Source of the DNA: Citrobacter sp. 18056
GTDB lineage: Bacteria; Pseudomonadota; Gammaproteobacteria; Enterobacterales; Enterobacteriaceae
Reading direction: 5' to 3'
Assembly (NCBI GenBank): GCA_902706235.1
Contig: CACSJR010000006.1
Coordinates: 186,001-250,000 of the forward strand
DNA length: 64,000 nt
In this document: positions 30,017 through 39,561 of the stretch, one piece after another
Layout: the number at the start of each line of letters is the position of its first letter
Position numbering within the stretch: position 1 is the stretch's first letter
Translations under genes and position numbers: made by a program
Notes under the pieces: generated by a model
The model's input: the letters and a program-made list of their open reading frames with translations, nothing else
Database searches by the model: none
What the model was told of the DNA's origin: nothing

Positions 30017-30033
30017 ACGGTTGCGCGGTCATG
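30017..30033. repeat. 17-bp direct repeat, right border of accessory island
   Basis: Identical to 19857-19873. On its right the sequence resumes towards lpxH, the gene that normally sits beside purE. On its left lies the broken transposase. The PurR operator is not complete in this copy (the minus strand reads CCGTGTTAAG instead of CCGTTTTCCT). Confidence 0.85.
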
Positions 30034-30178
30034 AAAGCGGCGAATGCGCTGCCGATTTTTCTGTTCCTGTAAATCTGACCCATAACGCTGAGAAATACGG
30101 TAAAGTCACCTGTTAGAAAATATCGACTGCATCGCCGTCAGGCGTATTACGCAGCGCAGCATTTCATGAGGAGAAGGT

Positions 30179-30439
30179 ATGCTGGCAATACTTCGCACCC
30201 CGGAGGGGAAAAAATTTCTGACCGCCGTTGCTATCGTTTTCATTATTGCGGTAACGGTGGTGTCCAAAGTCACGTTCCAGGGGGTTGAAGATCAATACAA
30301 CCTGCCGATGGATCAGTGGAGCGTGTCGATGTACTTCATTCAGGGTGCATGGGCCACCATCTACAGCATTATGTTCACCATCATTGGCTCACTGCCGTTT
30401 GGCTTCTACTTCCTCGGCCCGAAAGACGATCGTGGTTAA
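30179..30439 (+). CDS. Small inner-membrane protein of unknown function
   Basis: 86 residues with a strong ribosome site (GAGGAGAAGG, 2-4 bp before ATG). Two hydrophobic segments are clear: residues about 14-31 (LTAVAIVFIIAVTVVSKV) and about 52-78 (the aromatic-rich segment ending SLPFGFYFLGP). The loop between them is acidic. I do not recognise the family. It lies between the island border and lpxH, read towards lpxH. The good start site and membrane-protein composition make it a real gene in my view. Confidence 0.7.
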   Translation: MLAILRTPEGKKFLTAVAIVFIIAVTVVSKVTFQGVEDQYNLPMDQWSVSMYFIQGAWATIYSIMFTIIGSLPFGFYFLGPKDDRG

Positions 30440-30463
30440 TTTGTCCGCTTGAGATAAGGTGCT

Positions 30464-31186
30464 TCAGAAAGGGAAGGCGATCAATTCGACGTTATTGGTG
30501 GTCACTTTGACCATCGATCCTTCGCTGTGCCACGCGCCTAATACCACGCGAAAAGCGGGTTTCTCGTTTGCAGTGAGTTCGTGAACCGCCGGGCGATGCG
30601 TGTGCCCGTGTATGAGCCACTGCACCTGATGCTTTTCCATCACCTCGACCACCGCGTGGGCGTTGACGTCCATGATTTCCATCGATTTATGGCTGTTGGC
30701 GTTTTTGCTGTCATCGCGCATTTTGGCGGCAATGCGACGGCGGATAAACAGCGGCAGGGCCAGAAACAGCGTTTGCAGCCAAGGCTGATGCACTTTGGCG
30801 CGGAAGGCCAGATACCCGGGATCGTCGGTGCACAGCGTGTCGCCGTGCATTATCAATACCTTTCGGCCATACAGATCCAGACACTGTTCTTCGGGCAGTA
30901 ACGTCATACCGCTCTCACGGGCAAAACGCTTGCCAAGCAGAAAGTCACGGTTGCCGTGGATGAAGAAACAGGGCACACCTGAATCGACCAGCGCTTTGAT
31001 TTCTTTTGCTATTTCACGATTAAGCGGTTCAGGGCTGTCATCGCCAATCCAGGCTTCAAACAGATCGCCGAGAATGTACAGCGCGTCGGCGCTGCGGGCT
31101 TCACCGCGTAAAAAACGCAGAAAACCGGCGGTGATCGCCGGTTCTTCTGTGTGCAGATGCAAATCCGCAATAAAGAGTGTCGCCAC
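30464..31186 (-). CDS. lpxH: UDP-2,3-diacylglucosamine diphosphatase LpxH
   Basis: Hydrolyses UDP-2,3-diacylglucosamine to lipid X in lipid A synthesis, at the inner face of the cytoplasmic membrane. 240 residues, as in E. coli. The calcineurin-like metallophosphoesterase motifs are complete: ADLHLH (D8, H10), [27 protein letters not shown] and HGHTHRP. It starts 3 bp after ppiB and is likely cotranscribed with it. Confidence 0.98.
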   Translation of the reverse strand: MATLFIADLHLHTEEPAITAGFLRFLRGEARSADALYILGDLFEAWIGDDSPEPLNREIAKEIKALVDSGVPCFFIHGNRDFLLGKRFARESGMTLLPEEQCLDLYGRKVLIMHGDTLCTDDPGYLAFRAKVHQPWLQTLFLALPLFIRRRIAAKMRDDSKNANSHKSMEIMDVNAHAVVEVMEKHQVQWLIHGHTHRPAVHELTANEKPAFRVVLGAWHSEGSMVKVTTNNVELIAFPF

Positions 31187-31189
31187 GAA

Positions 31190-31684
31190 TTACTCGCTGA
31201 CGGTCACGCTTGTCACGATAACGTCTTCTTTAGGAACGTCCTGGTGCATGCCGCTGCGGCCAGTTGCCACGGCTTTGATCTTATCAACAACATCCATGCC
31301 TTCAGCCACTTCTGCGAATACGCAGTAACCCCAGCCTTGCAGGTTTTCGCCGGAGAAGTTCAGGAAGTCGTTATCAACGACGTTAATGAAGAACTGTGCG
31401 GTAGCAGAGTGTGGCGCCTGAGTACGGGCCATTGCCAGCGTACCACGGGTGTTTTTCAGGCCGTTGTTCGCTTCGTTTTTGATCTGATCTTTGGTTTCTT
31501 TCTGATTCATGCCCGGCTCAAAGCCGCCGCCCTGAATCATAAAACCGTTGATAACACGGTGGAAAATGGTGTTGTCGTAGAAACCTTCGCGGCAGTAGTC
31601 CAGGAAGTTTTTAACTGTTTCAGGCGCTTTATCATCAAACGTTTTGATTACGATATCGCCGTGATTAGTGTGGAAAGTAACCAT
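31190..31684 (-). CDS. ppiB: Cytoplasmic peptidyl-prolyl isomerase B (cyclophilin)
   Basis: 164 residues, cyclophilin fold, no signal peptide. Motifs [35 protein letters not shown], and [16 protein letters not shown] form the active-site surface, with the catalytic Arg in FHRVI. It is divergent from cysS with a 172-bp promoter gap, as in E. coli. Confidence 0.98.
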   Translation of the reverse strand: MVTFHTNHGDIVIKTFDDKAPETVKNFLDYCREGFYDNTIFHRVINGFMIQGGGFEPGMNQKETKDQIKNEANNGLKNTRGTLAMARTQAPHSATAQFFINVVDNDFLNFSGENLQGWGYCVFAEVAEGMDVVDKIKAVATGRSGMHQDVPKEDVIVTSVTVSE

Positions 31685-31856
31685 TTTTGCATCCTGTTCC
31701 GAAATTGTGGTGCGAATACCCGCTGGCGGGTCACGTATAGGGGGTTGTTATAGCATAACCGCCGGGTTCGATCACCTTGCATTGCGTGCTGCTTCCGGAT
31801 CGAATTACAGGTAGAATATCCGCTTTACGACCACACTCGTTTACATGGAATCTTCA

Positions 31857-33242
31857 ATGTTAAAAATCTTTAATACACTGACGCGCCAAAAAGAGGAATT
31901 CAAACCTATTCATGCCGGGGAAGTCGGCATGTACGTGTGTGGTATTACCGTTTACGATCTCTGTCATATCGGCCACGGCCGTACGTTTGTTGCCTTTGAC
32001 GTGGTAGCGCGCTACCTGCGTTTTCTCGGCTACCAACTGAAATACGTGCGTAACATCACCGATATTGACGACAAAATCATCAAGCGTGCTAATGAAAATG
32101 GCGAAGATTTTGTGGCGCTGGTTGACCGCATGATCGTCGAAATGCACAACGATTTTGATGCACTGAATATCCTGCGTCCGGACAACGAACCGCGTGCGAC
32201 GCACCACATTCATGAAATAGTGGAAATAACCGAACGGCTGATCGAACGGGGCCATGCCTACGTGGCAGACAACGGCGACGTGATGTTCTCGGTGCCGAGC
32301 GATCCAAACTACGGCTTGCTGTCGCGTCAGGATCTCGACAATCTTCAGGCCGGTGCCCGTGTTGACGTCGTTGACGTGAAGCGTAACCCGATGGACTTCG
32401 TACTGTGGAAAATGTCCAAAGCCGACGAGCCAAGCTGGCCGTCACCGTGGGGCGACGGGCGTCCAGGCTGGCACATCGAATGTTCTGCCATGAACTGCAA
32501 GCAGCTCGGTTCCCATTTCGACATTCACGGCGGTGGCTCTGACCTGATGTTCCCGCACCACGAGAATGAAATCGCGCAGTCAACCTGTGCGCACGACGGC
32601 AAGTACGTCAACACCTGGATGCACTCCGGCATGGTGATGGTTGACCGCGAAAAGATGTCCAAATCGCTGGGAAACTTCTTCACCGTACGTGACGTGCTGA
32701 AATATTACGATGCGGAAACCGTGCGTTATTTCCTGATGTCCGGCCACTATCGCAGCCAGCTGAATTACAGCGAAGATAACCTCAAGCAGGCACGCTCTGC
32801 GCTTGAACGTCTGTACACCGCGCTGCGTGGCACCGATGCCAGCGTTGATGCAGCGGGCGGCGATGCGTTCGAAGCGCGTTTCCGTGACGCGATGGACGAC
32901 GATTTCAACACCCCGGAAGCCTATTCCGTGCTGTTCGATATGGCGCGTGAAGTGAACCGTCTGAAGGGCGAAGATGTGGCTGCGGCAAACGCCATGGCGG
33001 CACATTTGCGTAAACTTTCTGCCGTACTGGGCCTGTTAGCACAGGATCCGGAAGAGTTCCTGCAGGGCGGCGCGCAGGCAGATGACGGCGAAGTGGCTGA
33101 AATCGAAGCGTTGATCAAACAGCGTCTGGACGCGCGTCAGTCAAAAGACTGGGCGGCGGCGGATGCGGCGCGTGACCGTTTGAACGAAATGGGTATCGTG
33201 CTGGAAGACGGCGCACAGGGAACAACCTGGCGTCGTAAGTAA
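31857..33242 (+). CDS. cysS: Cysteinyl-tRNA synthetase
   Basis: Class I synthetase charging tRNA-Cys. The ATG at 31857 gives 461 residues, the E. coli length; an in-frame ATG 12 bp upstream is not conserved. HIGH motif in CHIGHGRT, zinc ligands including the Cys in YVCGITVYD, the Cys in ECSAMNCKQ region and the His in HHENE, and KMSKS in [10 protein letters not shown]-terminal helical domain ends GTTWRRK. A REP-type palindrome follows. Confidence 0.98.
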   Translation: MLKIFNTLTRQKEEFKPIHAGEVGMYVCGITVYDLCHIGHGRTFVAFDVVARYLRFLGYQLKYVRNITDIDDKIIKRANENGEDFVALVDRMIVEMHNDFDALNILRPDNEPRATHHIHEIVEITERLIERGHAYVADNGDVMFSVPSDPNYGLLSRQDLDNLQAGARVDVVDVKRNPMDFVLWKMSKADEPSWPSPWGDGRPGWHIECSAMNCKQLGSHFDIHGGGSDLMFPHHENEIAQSTCAHDGKYVNTWMHSGMVMVDREKMSKSLGNFFTVRDVLKYYDAETVRYFLMSGHYRSQLNYSEDNLKQARSALERLYTALRGTDASVDAAGGDAFEARFRDAMDDDFNTPEAYSVLFDMAREVNRLKGEDVAAANAMAAHLRKLSAVLGLLAQDPEEFLQGGAQADDGEVAEIEALIKQRLDARQSKDWAAADAARDRLNEMGIVLEDGAQGTTWRRK

Positions 33243-33259
33243 CACGTCATCTGATTTAA

Positions 33260-33334
33260 CTGCCCGGTGGGCGCAGCGTTGACCGGTCCTACAATGAAAA
33301 ACGTAGGCCCGTGCAAGCGTAGCGCCGCCGGGCT
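33260..33334. repeat. Paired REP-like palindromes after cysS, with terminator-like end
   Basis: Two inverted GC-rich units, TGCCCGGTGGGCGC...CCGGTCCTAC and GTAGGCCCG...CGCCGGGC, lie between the convergent cysS and LacI-type genes. The second ends in GGGC followed by six T residues, so it probably also ends cysS transcription. Confidence 0.7.
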
Positions 33335-33337
33335 TTT

Positions 33338-34354
33338 TTATGCTGATTCGCGGGCGATCAGCTGGCCTGAAAGCGTGACTTTCTGCGTTTGTAACTCAGG
33401 TTCTTTAAGTTTGCGGATGATCAGACTGGCGGTCTGTCGACCCGTTTCTTCACTGGCGGAGGAGACAAAGGTGAATGAAGGGGAGGTGAGATTGATGTGC
33501 AGCATATCTTCAAAGCCAATCAGCGCCACCTGCTGGGTCAGGAACACGTCTTTCCCGATAGTACGCCCGACCTGATGAATGCCGTTGATACAACCGATCA
33601 TCGCGTCCGGAGAATGGCACAGCAGGGCGGTGAGGGTGTTGTTTTTCTCCAGCAGTTGCCGGGTGGCGATGCTGGCTGCATGTGTATCATCGCTGCATGC
33701 CGGGGCCGAATCCTCTTTGTACACCATGCCATTTTGCACCAGCGTACTGCGAAAACCTTGCAGCCTCTGTTGGCGAATCAGACACTCGTCCTGGCCGCCG
33801 ATGTAGCCAATGCTGCGGTGTCCGCGTTCAATCAGATAGCGGGTCGCGAGGCTCGCCGCCTGGCGGTTATCGCGCATCACCAGATTGCAGTTTTCTTCCA
33901 TCAGCGACTGAGAAACCACCACTAACGGTAAGGGACACGCGCGAATTTGCTCAGGCAGATGAGGGTGTTTGGTGTCGGATGCCAGATAAATCACGCCCGC
34001 TACGCCCTGTTGTTTGAACGACAGCAGGCAACGTTCGAGGCTGGCGTGGTCGTCCTGTGGCTGGCCGAGAAATACCATAAACCCTTGCTTCTCCAGCTCC
34101 TGAACCACGCTTGCCATTACTTTGATGGAAAAACTGTCGCTGAAATCGCGCAGGATAAGGCCAATCAGATTGGACGTACTGGAGCGCAGGTTGGCGGCAG
34201 CGACGTTATGCACGTAACCGAGTTGGGCGATGGCGGCCTGAACTTTCTCAATGGTGGCGTCGGAAATTTTACCTTTCTGGCGCAGAACCAAAGAGACGGT
34301 GGAGACGGATACGCCCGCCTGTTTCGCCACATCGATAATGCTGACTTTTTTCAA
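33338..34354 (-). CDS. LacI-family repressor (MalI-like) of the adjacent PTS
   Basis: The best start is a TTG at 34354 with GGAG close upstream; it gives 338 residues beginning with the family's usual KKVSIIDVAKQAGVSVSTVS. An ATG 27 bp further upstream has no conserved residues. Helix-turn-helix and hinge helix occupy residues 1-60, then a sugar-binding (periplasmic-protein-like) domain with LIGLILRDFSDSF and RGHRSIGYIGGQ. Overall it resembles MalI. It lies downstream of a PTS permease gene on the same strand, beyond a terminator; tandem palindromes before the PTS gene are its likely target. Confidence 0.85.
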   Translation of the reverse strand: MKKVSIIDVAKQAGVSVSTVSLVLRQKGKISDATIEKVQAAIAQLGYVHNVAAANLRSSTSNLIGLILRDFSDSFSIKVMASVVQELEKQGFMVFLGQPQDDHASLERCLLSFKQQGVAGVIYLASDTKHPHLPEQIRACPLPLVVVSQSLMEENCNLVMRDNRQAASLATRYLIERGHRSIGYIGGQDECLIRQQRLQGFRSTLVQNGMVYKEDSAPACSDDTHAASIATRQLLEKNNTLTALLCHSPDAMIGCINGIHQVGRTIGKDVFLTQQVALIGFEDMLHINLTSPSFTFVSSASEETGRQTASLIIRKLKEPELQTQKVTLSGQLIARESA

Positions 34355-34391
34355 ACCTGCTCCCTGAAAAACTCGCCGCAATCAAACAGAT

Positions 34392-34420
34392 AAAAACGTC
34401 TCCTGCACGGCAGGAGACGT
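34392..34420 (-). terminator. Terminator of the PTS gene
   Basis: Perfect 11-bp stem ACGTCTCCTGC / GCAGGAGACGT with a 3-base loop; on the minus strand it is followed by a run of T residues. It lies in the 87-bp gap between the PTS gene and the repressor gene, which implies separate expression of the repressor. Confidence 0.88.
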
Positions 34421-34441
34421 CGACAGCGTATCATCTTCCGC

Positions 34442-35941
34442 TTATTTGCCAATCATCGTCGACATGGTTTGTGCGATAAATTGCGCTCTGGCACCAAAAA
34501 TCACCTGGATACCGTTATCACCGATGAACACCACGCCGCGAGCGCCGACGGCGTTGAGGCCATCTTTGTCCACGATATCGCTCTTTGCCACTTCCAGACG
34601 CAGACGGGTGATGCAGGAACCGACGGAATCGATGTTCTGCGCACCACCCAGCAGGCCGATAATTTCAGTCGCGATTTCAGTATCGGTTTTGTCGTTTGCA
34701 TTGGCGGTCACGCTGGTACGGCCCGGCGTTTTGACGTCAAAGCGACGAATCACGAAACGGAAGGTGAAGTAGTAAATCAGTCCCATCGGGATACCGATAA
34801 TCACCGCGCTGAGGAAGTTGGTCTGATAGCCGTTAAACGACGGCAGAATACCGAATGACAGATAGTCGATGAACCCGGCGGAGAACGATTTGGCAATGTG
34901 GGCGTGCATCAGGTACATGGTCATGTACGCCAGACCGGCCATGATGGCGTTGAAGACGTACAGAATTGGCGCCACAAAGATGAAGGTAAATTCAACCGGC
35001 TCGGTGATGCCTGTCAGGAAACAGGTCAGTGCCGCAGAGAACAAGATCCCCGCTGCGATTTTTTTGTTAGCGGTATGCGCTTCGTGGTACATCGCCAGAC
35101 ACGCAGCAGGCAGTGCGAACAGCATCAGCGGGAACTCGCCCTGCATGAATTTACCGGCATTCTGGTAGCTGTCGCTGCTGAAGGATTTCACACCTTCTTC
35201 CAGCATTTTGAACCAGATGGTCTGGTCGCCGTGAATCACCTGGCCTGCCTGAGTGGTGTAATCGCCAAAGGAGTACCAGAACGAAGGATACCAGATGTGG
35301 TGCAGGCCGAGCGGGATCAGCGCGCGCTCAACCAGACCAAAGATAAAGGTCGATGCCGCCTGGTTATCACCGTTAACCACCACCGACAGGGCGTCGATGC
35401 CAGACTGAATGTGCGACCAGATATACGGCAGCAGCAGGCCCATAATGAACGACAGAAACGCCGTCGCGATTGCCACGAAGCGCTTGCCGGAGAAGAAGCC
35501 GAGGAATTCCGGCAGCTGCATCTTGTGGAAGCGGTTGTAGCACCATGCCGCCAGCACGCCGCAAATCAGGCCGCCAAAGACGCCCATTTGCAGCGTCGGA
35601 ATGCCGACGACCATTGCATATTTCCCGCCCTGAGAGGCCATTTCTGGCGTGATGCTCAGCACGGTGCCGATGGTGATGTTGGTGACAAACACCGACACCG
35701 CTGCGGATAACGCTGCAATCCCCGATTCGGACGCGAGCCCGACCGCAGAACCGATGGCGAACAGCATCGGCAGGTTATCGAAAATAACCCCACCGGCGTT
35801 CATCATTAACGGCATATGGAATTTATCACCGAACGCAAGCAGCAAACCGGCCGCAGGCAGCAGTGAGATTGGCAGCATCAGCGCACGACCAATCATGGAT
35901 AATTTTGACAACGATTTCACAAACCCTGAGAACAGACCCAT
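34442..35941 (-). CDS. PTS permease IICB, glucose/N-acetylglucosamine/maltose superfamily
   Basis: 499 residues. The IIC membrane domain (about 1-390, roughly ten hydrophobic segments) shows ALMLPISLLPAAGLLLAFGD at the N terminus, RALIPLGLHHIWYPSFW, and the substrate motif GITEPVEFTFIFVAP. A linker leads to a IIB domain with the phosphocysteine C443 in GSCITRLRLEV. There is no IIA domain, so it must borrow one, for example Crr. It is closer to PtsG in segments such as GLHHIW and FLTGITEP than to MalX. Sugar specificity cannot be read out. It sits where E. coli has ybcI. Confidence 0.88.
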   Translation of the reverse strand: MGLFSGFVKSLSKLSMIGRALMLPISLLPAAGLLLAFGDKFHMPLMMNAGGVIFDNLPMLFAIGSAVGLASESGIAALSAAVSVFVTNITIGTVLSITPEMASQGGKYAMVVGIPTLQMGVFGGLICGVLAAWCYNRFHKMQLPEFLGFFSGKRFVAIATAFLSFIMGLLLPYIWSHIQSGIDALSVVVNGDNQAASTFIFGLVERALIPLGLHHIWYPSFWYSFGDYTTQAGQVIHGDQTIWFKMLEEGVKSFSSDSYQNAGKFMQGEFPLMLFALPAACLAMYHEAHTANKKIAAGILFSAALTCFLTGITEPVEFTFIFVAPILYVFNAIMAGLAYMTMYLMHAHIAKSFSAGFIDYLSFGILPSFNGYQTNFLSAVIIGIPMGLIYYFTFRFVIRRFDVKTPGRTSVTANANDKTDTEIATEIIGLLGGAQNIDSVGSCITRLRLEVAKSDIVDKDGLNAVGARGVVFIGDNGIQVIFGARAQFIAQTMSTMIGK

Positions 35942-35997
35942 GCTGTTTTCCCCCGACCTGAGACCCTGAGATGCACTGATTACGTGCTGTTTTTGTA

Positions 35998-36026
35998 AGT
36001 AGAACGTTTTAGTAGAACGTTCTACT
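35998..36026. promoter_or_regulatory. Tandem operators before the PTS gene
   Basis: The perfect palindrome AGTAGAACGTTCTACT (36011-36026) abuts an imperfect copy AGTAGAACGTTTTAG (35998-36012). Both have the central CG typical of LacI-family operators. They lie about 57-85 bp upstream of the PTS start, in position to block its promoter. The nearby MalI-like protein is the obvious binder (inference). Confidence 0.75.
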
Positions 36027-36142
36027 TATCGTCTAAGAAGTATTCGAGGTGCGCAACTTAAATTTTACATTCAGGCAGAGGAAATGATGATTCTTTGAAG
36101 TCGATCGATAATTAGAGTTGATAACAGGAAAGGGATAACCAC

Positions 36143-36202
36143 TGTGTAGGCCCGGCAAACAGTGCGTCGCCGGGCACCAGACCGGGCAGGGAACCCGGTC
36201 TG
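36143..36202. repeat. REP-like palindromes after ybcJ
   Basis: GTAGGCCCGGC...GCCGGGC (36146-36175) and a 9-bp stem CAGACCGGG / CCCGGTCTG (36178-36202) lie downstream of the leftward folD-ybcJ pair. The unit resembles the one after cysS. There is no T run, so it is more likely a REP/mRNA-end element than an intrinsic terminator. Confidence 0.6.
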
Positions 36203-36215
36203 CAACCACCTGATA

Positions 36216-36428
36216 TCAGGCGATGACGGTAATGCTCTGACCGGCGAAACTCACCGTCTGGCCCGCGACAATTTTGCAGCGTTTACGGGTTTCAACCGCG
36301 CCGTCGACGCTCACCTGCCCATCGGCGATAGTGAGTTTTGCCTGCGCGCCGCTTTCACACCAGCCTTCCAGTTTCAGCAGGTCGCACAGTTCAACGTGTG
36401 GGTGTTTACCCAGGGAAAAAGTAGCCAT
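36216..36428 (-). CDS. ybcJ: S4-domain RNA-binding protein YbcJ
   Basis: 70 residues, same length as E. coli YbcJ, and nearly the same sequence. One S4-type RNA-binding fold: HVELCDLLKLEGWCESGAQA, then DGAVETRKRCKIVAGQTVSF. It is 2 bp from folD on the same strand and likely cotranscribed. Its precise RNA target is unknown to me. Confidence 0.95.
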   Translation of the reverse strand: MATFSLGKHPHVELCDLLKLEGWCESGAQAKLTIADGQVSVDGAVETRKRCKIVAGQTVSFAGQSITVIA

Positions 36429-36430
36429 TC

Positions 36431-37297
36431 TTAAACGTCCTTTACATCATGATATTCTTCACACGCTTGCAGCGTGTTCTGGATTAGCGTCGCCACCGTC
36501 ATTGGGCCAACGCCACCCGGCACGGGGGTGATATAGGACGCGCGCGCGGCGGCATCGTCAAAAATCACATCGCCGACCACTTTCCCGCTTTCCAGACGGT
36601 TAATGCCGACGTCGACCACGATCGCGCCTTCTTTGATCCACTCGCCAGGAATAAAGCCCGGCTTACCGACCGCGACGACCAGTAAATCGGCGTTCTCAAC
36701 GTGCTGACGCAGATTTTTGGTGAAGCGGTGGGTGACGGTAGTGGTACAGCCCGCGAGCAGTAATTCCATGCTCATTGGACGACCCACAATGTTGGATGCG
36801 CCCACGATCACTGCGTTCAGCCCGTAGGTGTCGATATTGTAACGCTCAAGCATCGTCACGATCCCGCGCGGTGTGCACGGACGCAGACGCGGCGCGCGCT
36901 GGCACAGGCGACCGACGTTATACGGATGGAAGCCGTCCACGTCTTTGTCCGGCGCAATGCGTTCCAGCACCTTCACGTTATCAATGCCCGCAGGCAGCGG
37001 AAGCTGCACCAGAATGCCGTCGATAGTGTCATCAGCGTTCAGGGTATCGATAAGCTCCAGCAGCTCGGCTTCGAGAGTGGTTTCCGGCAGATCGTAAGAG
37101 CGGGAAATGAAGCCCACTTCTTCGCACGCTTTGCGTTTGCTGCCGACGTAAATTTGCGACGCAGGATTGCTGCCGACCAGCACTACGGCTAATCCAGGGG
37201 CGCGTTTTCCGGCGGAAATTCTCGCCTTCACTTTTTCCGCGACCTCAGAGCGTACCTGCTGCGCAATCGTTTTACCGTCAATAATCTTTGCTGCCAT
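36431..37297 (-). CDS. folD: Methylenetetrahydrofolate dehydrogenase/cyclohydrolase FolD
   Basis: Bifunctional enzyme of the C1-folate pathway. The start at 37297 gives 288 residues ([14 protein letters not shown]...), the E. coli length; an in-frame ATG 30 bp upstream is less likely. Motifs: [14 protein letters not shown] with the catalytic Lys, [35 protein letters not shown] (NADP site) and [13 protein letters not shown]. It marks the left flank of the fim cluster, as in Salmonella. Confidence 0.98.
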   Translation of the reverse strand: MAAKIIDGKTIAQQVRSEVAEKVKARISAGKRAPGLAVVLVGSNPASQIYVGSKRKACEEVGFISRSYDLPETTLEAELLELIDTLNADDTIDGILVQLPLPAGIDNVKVLERIAPDKDVDGFHPYNVGRLCQRAPRLRPCTPRGIVTMLERYNIDTYGLNAVIVGASNIVGRPMSMELLLAGCTTTVTHRFTKNLRQHVENADLLVVAVGKPGFIPGEWIKEGAIVVDVGINRLESGKVVGDVIFDDAAARASYITPVPGGVGPMTVATLIQNTLQACEEYHDVKDV

Positions 37298-37658
37298 CAG
37301 AGAGAAGATTCCGTCTGTCAGTGTCACAAGGGGGGATGCACATATTTTGTCAGAAGCCGGGCGGGATGTCAGTCACCGTTTGCGTTTTTCTGGCGTGCTC
37401 AATGCCCGGCGGCCCAAAAGCCCTGTTGTTTTTAGGCCTTTTCTTGTGCGTCATTATTTTCCGGGTCATTTCCTAAATAATAATAGGACGTGACTGAAGG
37501 CGATCGCAGCTTTTATACGTATTGTGCATCAGACGAATTGTTTAATTTATGACTACTGCCGGGAACCCTATTTTCGGACAGTGTTGAAGGAACGACGAAA
37601 CTTATTTTCGGGTAGTTTCTTCGCCGTAAATAATTAGATAAATCATCAAGGAAAAATC
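37298..37658 (+). promoter_or_regulatory. fimA control region
   Basis: 361 bp between folD and fimA. Two direct repeats, TATTTTCGGACAGT (37569-37582) and TATTTTCGGGTAGT (37603-37616), 34 bp apart, lie about 45-90 bp before the fimA ATG. In Salmonella FimZ activates fimA by binding repeated motifs in this region, so these are candidate FimZ sites. A strong ribosome site (AAGGAAAA) precedes the ATG. There is no invertible fimS-type switch or fimB/fimE recombinase gene here. Confidence 0.55.
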
Positions 37659-38210
37659 ATGAAAGTTAGCAAAATTGCTGCGTCTCTGGTGGCGTCGCTG
37701 GGTCTGTTCGTTGGCGCGGCCAATGCCGATACCACTACCGTTAACGGCGGTAACGTGCATTTTAAAGGTGAACTGGTCAACGCGGCGTGTGCGGTCAGCA
37801 CCGACTCTTCCAATCAGGAAGTGAAACTGGGCCAGTACCGCACCGCATCTTTCACTAAAACCGGTGATACCTCTGCCAAAATCCCATTCAGCATCGTGCT
37901 GAATGACTGCGACCCCACCGTCGCGGCAACCGCAGCTGTAGCCTTTACCGGTCAGGTTGATGCGAAAGACAATACCCTGCTGGCAGTGGCTTCCAGTGAC
38001 AACGCCGATACCGCAACCGGCGTCGGCATTGAAATCCTGGATACTTCATCCGCGACGCTGGCTCCAAACGGCGCAACGTTCTCTACCGCGCAGAACCTGG
38101 TAGAAGGCACTAACACCCTGCGCTTCACCGCGCGTTACAAAGCAACGGCGGACACCACCGCGCCGGGCCAGGCTAACGCTGACGCTACCTTCGTAATGAA
38201 ATACGAGTAA
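37659..38210 (+). CDS. fimA: Type 1 fimbrial major subunit FimA
   Basis: 183-residue pilin. Signal peptide 1-23 ([20 protein letters not shown] ending ANA-D). The mature part has the usual Cys pair (NAACAV and LNDCDP), an N-terminal donor strand ([16 protein letters not shown]) and the C-terminal beta-zipper for chaperone binding ending [10 protein letters not shown] with the penultimate Tyr. First gene of fimAICDHF; 70 bp before fimI with a small hairpin that may lower downstream expression. Confidence 0.97.
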   Translation: MKVSKIAASLVASLGLFVGAANADTTTVNGGNVHFKGELVNAACAVSTDSSNQEVKLGQYRTASFTKTGDTSAKIPFSIVLNDCDPTVAATAAVAFTGQVDAKDNTLLAVASSDNADTATGVGIEILDTSSATLAPNGATFSTAQNLVEGTNTLRFTARYKATADTTAPGQANADATFVMKYE

Positions 38211-38238
38211 GCCTCAGTCACGCTCAGGATGAGCATTG

Positions 38239-38260
38239 CCTCAAGGATGAGGACCCTTTT
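38239..38260 (+). terminator. Possible attenuator between fimA and fimI
   Basis: A 5-bp stem CCTCA / TGAGG with a short loop followed by ACCCTTTTAG. It is weak; partial termination here would fit the need for far more FimA than minor subunits. Confidence 0.4.
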
Positions 38261-38280
38261 AGACCTCCCGGGAATCTATC

Positions 38281-38826
38281 ATGATACGGACGTTACCACT
38301 GCTGGCACTGATATTCGTCGCGGCTGCACCGGCTTTCGCGCACACGGTGGTAGTCGATGGCGGGCGCGTTCAGCTGCGCGGTGAACTGGTGAACAGCGCC
38401 TGCGTTGTGGCCCCTGAGAGCCAGGATTTACGTGTGGAAATGGGGCAATACCGCAGCAATACCTTCGGCGAAGTGGGCAGCTATTCCACCGTTACCGTGC
38501 CGTTCACGCTACGCCTCGTGGAGTGTCGTCGCGATGTCGCAAACCTTGTGGGCATGAGTTTTCAGGGGTTGAGTCCGGCGGAAGATCCGCAGGTCTTTGT
38601 CGCCTCATCAAAAGCCAGCGGCAGGCCAGGAGAAAGCGGCTTAGGGTTGGCGCTCTTTGATACCCAGCAGCAGCTTATTATTCCAAACGCACCGCCCGAT
38701 AATTATTTACCGATAACCGCGGAGGAAATGACTTTCCATTTCAGCGCGCGTTATCGCGTTATTTCATTACCGCTCGTACCAGGGAATTTACTCACTGACG
38801 TCTGGTTTACCCTTGTTTATCCCTAA
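38281..38826 (+). CDS. fimI: Fimbrial minor subunit FimI
   Basis: 181 residues; signal peptide 1-20 (ending AFA-H). Pilin fold with Cys pair in NSACVV and LVECRR and the beta-zipper end LLTDVWFTLVYP. Similar to FimA in its N terminus (VVVDGGRVQLRGELVNSACV). Placed second, as in Salmonella; its role in pilus assembly is known only from relatives. Confidence 0.93.
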   Translation: MIRTLPLLALIFVAAAPAFAHTVVVDGGRVQLRGELVNSACVVAPESQDLRVEMGQYRSNTFGEVGSYSTVTVPFTLRLVECRRDVANLVGMSFQGLSPAEDPQVFVASSKASGRPGESGLGLALFDTQQQLIIPNAPPDNYLPITAEEMTFHFSARYRVISLPLVPGNLLTDVWFTLVYP

Positions 38827-38868
38827 AAACAGACGCTGTCAGAAAATAAGAAAACAGGTAACTGGGTT

Positions 38869-39561
38869 ATGATTCGCTTAATTAAAAAAACACTTTTGTT
38901 GTCAATTCTGATGTTAATGAATGCGCTACCGGCACAGGCGGCAGGTGGCATCGCGCTGGGCGCGACCCGAGTGATTTACCCCGCTGACGCCAAACAAACC
39001 TCGCTGGCGCTGAGCAACAGCAACAAGCAGGAGCGTTATCTGATTAACGCGTGGATTGAAAATGCCAGCGGTCAGAAAGAAAAAACCTTCGTCATCACGC
39101 CGCCGCTGTTCGTTAGCGAGCCCAACAGCGAAAACACGCTGCGCATCATCTATGCAGGGCCAGCCCTGGCCACGGACCGGGAATCGCTTTTTTATCTGAA
39201 CGTTAAAGCGATCCCGTCGATGGATAAAAACAACGGCGAAAACAACAACGTGTTACAGCTGGCGATCCTGTCGCGCATCAAGCTGTTCGTTCGTCCGAAC
39301 AAACTTGAGACGCAGCCGTTGCAGGCTCTCGAAACACTGGCGTTCACCCGCAGCGGTTCAGCCATCAGCATTAACAATCCTTCGCCGTATTTCATCACTC
39401 TGGTCAATTTACAGATGAGTGGCAAGAAGCTCGACAACGTGATGGTTGCGCCAAAAAGCCATGCCACGGTGACGCTGCCTGCGGGTGCGCAGGGCGCGCT
39501 GAGCTGGCAGAGCGTGAATGACTACGGAGCAATTACTCCGGCTTGTCGCGTGAATCTGTAA
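38869..39561 (+). CDS. fimC: Periplasmic fimbrial chaperone FimC
   Basis: 230 residues with a signal peptide (1-24, ending AQA). Two Ig-like domains. The chaperone signature is present: [14 protein letters not shown], the conserved Arg and LPAKE-equivalent [13 protein letters not shown], and [13 protein letters not shown] with the edge strand that donates to pilins. It caps FimA, I, F and H in the periplasm and delivers them to FimD. Its stop overlaps the fimD ATG (TAATG). Confidence 0.96.
   Translation: MIRLIKKTLLLSILMLMNALPAQAAGGIALGATRVIYPADAKQTSLALSNSNKQERYLINAWIENASGQKEKTFVITPPLFVSEPNSENTLRIIYAGPALATDRESLFYLNVKAIPSMDKNNGENNNVLQLAILSRIKLFVRPNKLETQPLQALETLAFTRSGSAISINNPSPYFITLVNLQMSGKKLDNVMVAPKSHATVTLPAGAQGALSWQSVNDYGAITPACRVNL

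Noticed and set aside
37298-37658. Invertible fimS-type phase switch before fimA
   Set aside because: No pair of inverted 9-bp repeats flanking a promoter segment and no FimB/FimE recombinase gene; the cluster is of the FimZ/FimY-controlled type.
38239-38260. Small regulatory RNA between fimA and fimI
   Set aside because: Only a weak hairpin is present and no promoter is visible; an attenuator is the simpler reading.
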